A DNA stretch of 64,000 nucleotides. It comes from Nocardia cyriacigeorgica NBRC 100375 (GTDB lineage: Bacteria > Actinomycetota > Actinomycetes > Mycobacteriales > Mycobacteriaceae). The stretch covers positions 1 to 64,000 of the forward strand of contig NZ_BAFY01000210.1 in NCBI RefSeq assembly GCF_000308555.1, given 5' to 3'. Within the stretch, counting starts at the first letter, position 1; each line of letters begins with the position of its first letter. The notes beneath the pieces are model-generated. The model saw nothing but the letters and a program-made list of their open reading frames with translations, was not told the DNA's origin and searched no databases. Positions 61,499 through 64,000 of the stretch are shown here, piece by piece. The position numbers and the translations under genes were made by a program.

Positions 61499-63118
61499 CT
61501 ACCAGTTGCGGATGGAAAGCCCGAGCGGACGCGCGACGTCTTCGGCAAGCAGTTGCAGCGCGGCCGAATTCGGAATGAGTTCTGGGGCGAGGCCCACCAA
61601 CGCCAGTGTGTAAGTGTCGCCGGACCGCGACAGATAGCCGGACAACCGGGTCCGTGGCCGGCGGGCGAGAGTCAGGCCCGGGTGGATGGCGCGGGCGGCG
61701 ATCGCGGTGCATTCGTGCGGGCCGAAGCTGTGCAGGCTCGGGGGCAGGGCGCCGATATTGGAGCAGAGGATGTCGCGTTCACCCGCGCCTCGGGACATGG
61801 CGTAGGCCAGGCGGTCCGGGACCAGCTGCAAGGTTTCCTCGGGCAGGCCGGCGGGACTGGTCATCCGGCGCTCGTAGGCGGCACGGGCTTCGGCGCGGAT
61901 GACGCCCGGTGAGTCGGTCCGGGTGATCGTGATCGCGGTCATCGCGAGATCGTTGTCGACCCGTGGTTCGTCCCTGGTGTCGACCGGGAGCGCGGCTTCG
62001 ATCGTCGCTGCGGGAAACCCACTGGCCCACAGCATGTTCGCGACGAACCAGACGAACAGGCTGTTGGCGGTGCCCGCGGAAGTGGCGGCGGCGCGATGCC
62101 AGTCGGCAGCGGCGAAGCAGAGCACGGCCCCGACGGTCGGCATCCGGGTGCTGCGCGGGTCGTCGACGGTCGCTCTCTGGTTGGCGCCCACGTCGAACGG
62201 TGCAGCCGACTGCTCCCCGATCCGGCCGTGATCCGGCGGCCGTGCCCACGCAGCTCGCGGATGTCCCGGGCCTGCGACAGCAGCTGGTCGAGGTGCGCCG
62301 GGCCCGCTGTGGCCGCGGGGCCGCGCGGGATCGGTCGTCGCATCGGCTTCCGGTGAATGCGGCGGCCCCGCAACGCGGGCTGCACCGGCGGAGTCGGCGC
62401 GCGCGTCTGTCCGCACGGCCGCGATCGCGGTGGTCACTCGCGCCCGTCGCCGCAGCCCGGAAGCGAGTGCAGCGGCGGTGCCGCCGAGCACGGTCACGAG
62501 TTGTCCCCATGCGTCGGACCAGTCGGACTGCGCTACGGCAGTCGGCGCGCAGGTCCGAATGTTCCCGCTCGCGCGCGGAGGGCTGTGGGCTGTCGAAAAG
62601 TCGGCGCCTGGTGACTCGTCTCCGGTCATCGCTCGGGCGCGTGAGGAAGCACCAGAACGCGCGGCAGCGGTCAAGGCCGCGTCGACGGCGATGATCAGGC
62701 CCCGGGCGTCGGCGAGGACATGGGAGCAGGTCAGCGCGATGACTGCGCCGCCGTCGTCCAGCGGGGCCGAGGACAATCGCCAGCCCGGCGCGTACTCCGG
62801 GTCCAGGTCGGCGCCGAGGGTGTCGGCCCAGTCGAGTACGCCGCTCGCGGCGATCTCATCGTGCCGGTCGAGCGGATGCGCGCGCACGGTCGACCGCCAG
62901 GACCGGCGCGCTCCCGGCACCCGTGCGCGCACGACGCGGCGGCCGAGCGGGCCACCCCGCAGGCGTGCGTGCAGGTCTTCCAGCAACGCCGCCTCGATTC
63001 GGTCGCCGGTGCGCCAGATTCCTTGCAGGGCGATGGGAGTACCCAGGCCACGGTGAGTGCGCAGGAAGATCTCATCGACGACGGTGAGCCTGCTCGGGTC
63101 GCTCCCGCGCGTGGTCAT
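61499..63118 (-). CDS. Condensation/acyltransferase-like protein, unknown
   Basis: A 539-residue protein with the outline of CoA-dependent acyltransferases and condensation domains. The active-site-like motif reads TCSHVLADARG near residue 130, an HxxxD with Ala-Arg-Gly after it; the preceding His of HHxxxDG is Ser. The second half has family-like segments (NSLFVWFVANMLWASGF, and DILCSNIGALPPSLHSFGPH). Between about residues 200 and 290 lies an Arg/Pro/Ala-rich low-complexity stretch. ATG 63118 is used, four bases after the stop of the enoyl-CoA hydratase, so the two genes are probably one operon. A role in lipid or acyl-conjugate formation is inferred. Confidence 0.6.
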   Translation of the reverse strand: MTTRGSDPSRLTVVDEIFLRTHRGLGTPIALQGIWRTGDRIEAALLEDLHARLRGGPLGRRVVRARVPGARRSWRSTVRAHPLDRHDEIAASGVLDWADTLGADLDPEYAPGWRLSSAPLDDGGAVIALTCSHVLADARGLIIAVDAALTAAARSGASSRARAMTGDESPGADFSTAHSPPRASGNIRTCAPTAVAQSDWSDAWGQLVTVLGGTAAALASGLRRRARVTTAIAAVRTDARADSAGAARVAGPPHSPEADATTDPARPRGHSGPGAPRPAAVAGPGHPRAAWARPPDHGRIGEQSAAPFDVGANQRATVDDPRSTRMPTVGAVLCFAAADWHRAAATSAGTANSLFVWFVANMLWASGFPAATIEAALPVDTRDEPRVDNDLAMTAITITRTDSPGVIRAEARAAYERRMTSPAGLPEETLQLVPDRLAYAMSRGAGERDILCSNIGALPPSLHSFGPHECTAIAARAIHPGLTLARRPRTRLSGYLSRSGDTYTLALVGLAPELIPNSAALQLLAEDVARPLGLSIRNW

Positions 63119-63122
63119 CGCG

Positions 63123-63884
63123 TCATCGGAACTCGCCGTGGCGGCCCGCGCCGGCGGCGAACCGGGCCGCGCCGTCGAGGGCGCCGTCCATGAGCGCACC
63201 CATACCGTGGCGGAATTCGTTGCGTAAGGCGGCGTCTTCGTCGAGCCCGTCCTGCTCCAGCAGCGACATCCGGTCCGATCGCAGACACGTCTGCGGCAGG
63301 GCGGCGAGCTGCCCCGCGATCTCCTCGGCCACCCTACGGGCATCGCCGGTGGGCACGACGCGGCTGACCAGGCCCATCTGCAAGGCCTCCGGCGCGCTGA
63401 CCGGGCGGCCGGTGAGGACCATGTCCATGGCGCGACCGGTACCGACGATCCGTGGCAGCCGGACCGTGCCGCCATCGATCAGCGGCACGCCCCAGCGACG
63501 GCAGAACACGCCGAAGGTGCTGTCCTGCTCGGCGATCCGCATATCGCACCACAGCGCCAGCTCCAGCCCGCCCGCGACGGCGTAACCGGAGACCGCCGCG
63601 ATCACCGGTTTGGACAAGCGCATCCGGGTGGGGCCCATCGGGCCGTCGCCGTCCTCGGTGACCTGGTTGGAGTTCTCCCCGCCCATGGCCTTGAGGTCCG
63701 CGCCCGCGCAGAAGGTGCCGCCCTCGCCCCACAGCACCGCTACGGCGGCATCCGGATCTGCGTCGAAGGCGCGGAACGCCTCCGCCAATGCCCGCGCGGT
63801 CGGTCCATCGACGGCATTGCGTGCCTGCGGCCGGTGCAGGATCACCGTGGTGACCGGGCCGGCGTGTTCGACTCTGACGCTCAT
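63123..63884 (-). CDS. Enoyl-CoA hydratase/isomerase family protein
   Basis: A 253-residue crotonase-fold protein. The oxyanion-hole segments are FCAGADLKAMGG near residue 58 and VSGYAVAGGLELALWCD near 98, with FCRRWGVPLIDGGTVRLP after. It should act on enoyl-CoA thioesters in fatty-acid breakdown, though crotonase members vary. ATG 63884 fits the family start (MSVRVEHAGPVTTV). It is divergent from a TetR gene with a shared palindromic operator, so repression by that regulator is likely. Confidence 0.92.
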   Translation of the reverse strand: MSVRVEHAGPVTTVILHRPQARNAVDGPTARALAEAFRAFDADPDAAVAVLWGEGGTFCAGADLKAMGGENSNQVTEDGDGPMGPTRMRLSKPVIAAVSGYAVAGGLELALWCDMRIAEQDSTFGVFCRRWGVPLIDGGTVRLPRIVGTGRAMDMVLTGRPVSAPEALQMGLVSRVVPTGDARRVAEEIAGQLAALPQTCLRSDRMSLLEQDGLDEDAALRNEFRHGMGALMDGALDGAARFAAGAGRHGEFR

Positions 63885-63919
63885 TCGACCGACCATACGG
63901 CCTGATACCCCCTTGTGTG

Positions 63920-63946
63920 AAGAAGTGAATTCATGCTTCACTTCTT
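63920..63946. promoter_or_regulatory. Palindromic TetR-type operator
   Basis: AAGAAGTGAA at 63920-63929 and TTCACTTCTT at 63937-63946 form a perfect ten-base inverted repeat with a seven-base spacer, in the short divergent gap between the enoyl-CoA hydratase gene and the TetR start. Confidence 0.8.
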
Positions 63947-63951
63947 GCGTG

Positions 63952-64000
63952 GTGTACCGCAAAACCCCCGCCGTACAGGCCCGACTCGACGCGCAGGCCG
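63952..64000 (+). CDS. TetR-family regulator, N-terminus only (runs off window)
   Basis: From GTG 63952 (or 63949) the frame reads VYRKTPAVQARLDAQA to the end of the window with no stop, the usual opening of actinobacterial TetR-family repressors just before the helix-turn-helix. Its divergent position and the operator at 63920-63946 support this. Only the first 16 codons are visible. Confidence 0.6.
   Translation, partial: MYRKTPAVQARLDAQA

Overview
The window comes from a high-GC actinomycete of the Mycobacteriales, most likely a Nocardia. The signs are a tandem array of MspA-family porins of the NfpA/NfpB type, a conservon (sensor kinase, roadblock, DUF742, GTPase), and two blocks whose gene order matches Mycobacterium tuberculosis Rv0981-Rv0996 and Rv0946c-Rv0957. 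Species cannot be fixed from the sequence alone.

Region 1 (1 to about 17384) is a mobile genomic island. It ends in an excisionase-like gene and a tyrosine integrase that face the 3' end of a tRNA-Ala(CGC) gene, the usual attachment site for such elements. The far left part is visibly AT-richer and carries anti-phage genes: an ATPase plus HNH nuclease pair of the Septu (PtuA/PtuB) type and, 0.8 kb on, an ApeA-like HEPN protein. A large MobF (TrwC/TraI-like) relaxase-helicase follows. Next is an accessory module read leftwards: a 55-codon ORF, a radical SAM protein, a DEDDh exonuclease and an aldo/keto reductase, each overlapping the next by four bases. Two small putative regulators (a winged-helix protein and a shortened resolvase-like protein), a methyltransferase and an XRE/TPR regulator lie between it and the integrase. 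The left boundary of the island is outside the window.

Region 2 (17385-32435) is core chromosome syntenic with Rv0981-Rv0996: glpR, rimJ, glp (moeA-like), galU, 5-formyl-THF cyclo-ligase, an FmdB-type zinc ribbon, a SAF-domain protein, mscL, then moaB/mog, pepD, mprB and mprA. Four MspA-type porin genes, arranged as two successive copies of a two-gene operon, are inserted between mscL and mog. Direct repeats upstream of both mprA and pepD look like MprA boxes.

Region 3 (32735-38784) is a conservon operon with a nitrate-sensor-like kinase, followed by a degenerate MHYT-type membrane protein and small unknown proteins. Region 4 (38862-41900) is a low-zinc ribosomal cluster: cysteine-free paralogues of L32, L31, L28, L33, S14 and S18 plus the CobW-family protein Mrf, around a divergent intergenic region with two Zur-like boxes.

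Region 5 (41959-59815) is core metabolism: a lipoprotein, purH, purN, two membrane proteins (DUF6350 and DUF5336 types), sucD-sucC, a membrane-anchored M23 peptidase, an SRPBCC-SDR fusion, pcrA/uvrD1, chorismate mutase, gabD and pgi. Region 6 (59961-64000) holds a Cmx-type chloramphenicol efflux gene with a structured leader, an acyltransferase-like protein, an enoyl-CoA hydratase, and the first codons of a divergent TetR regulator with a clear palindromic operator.
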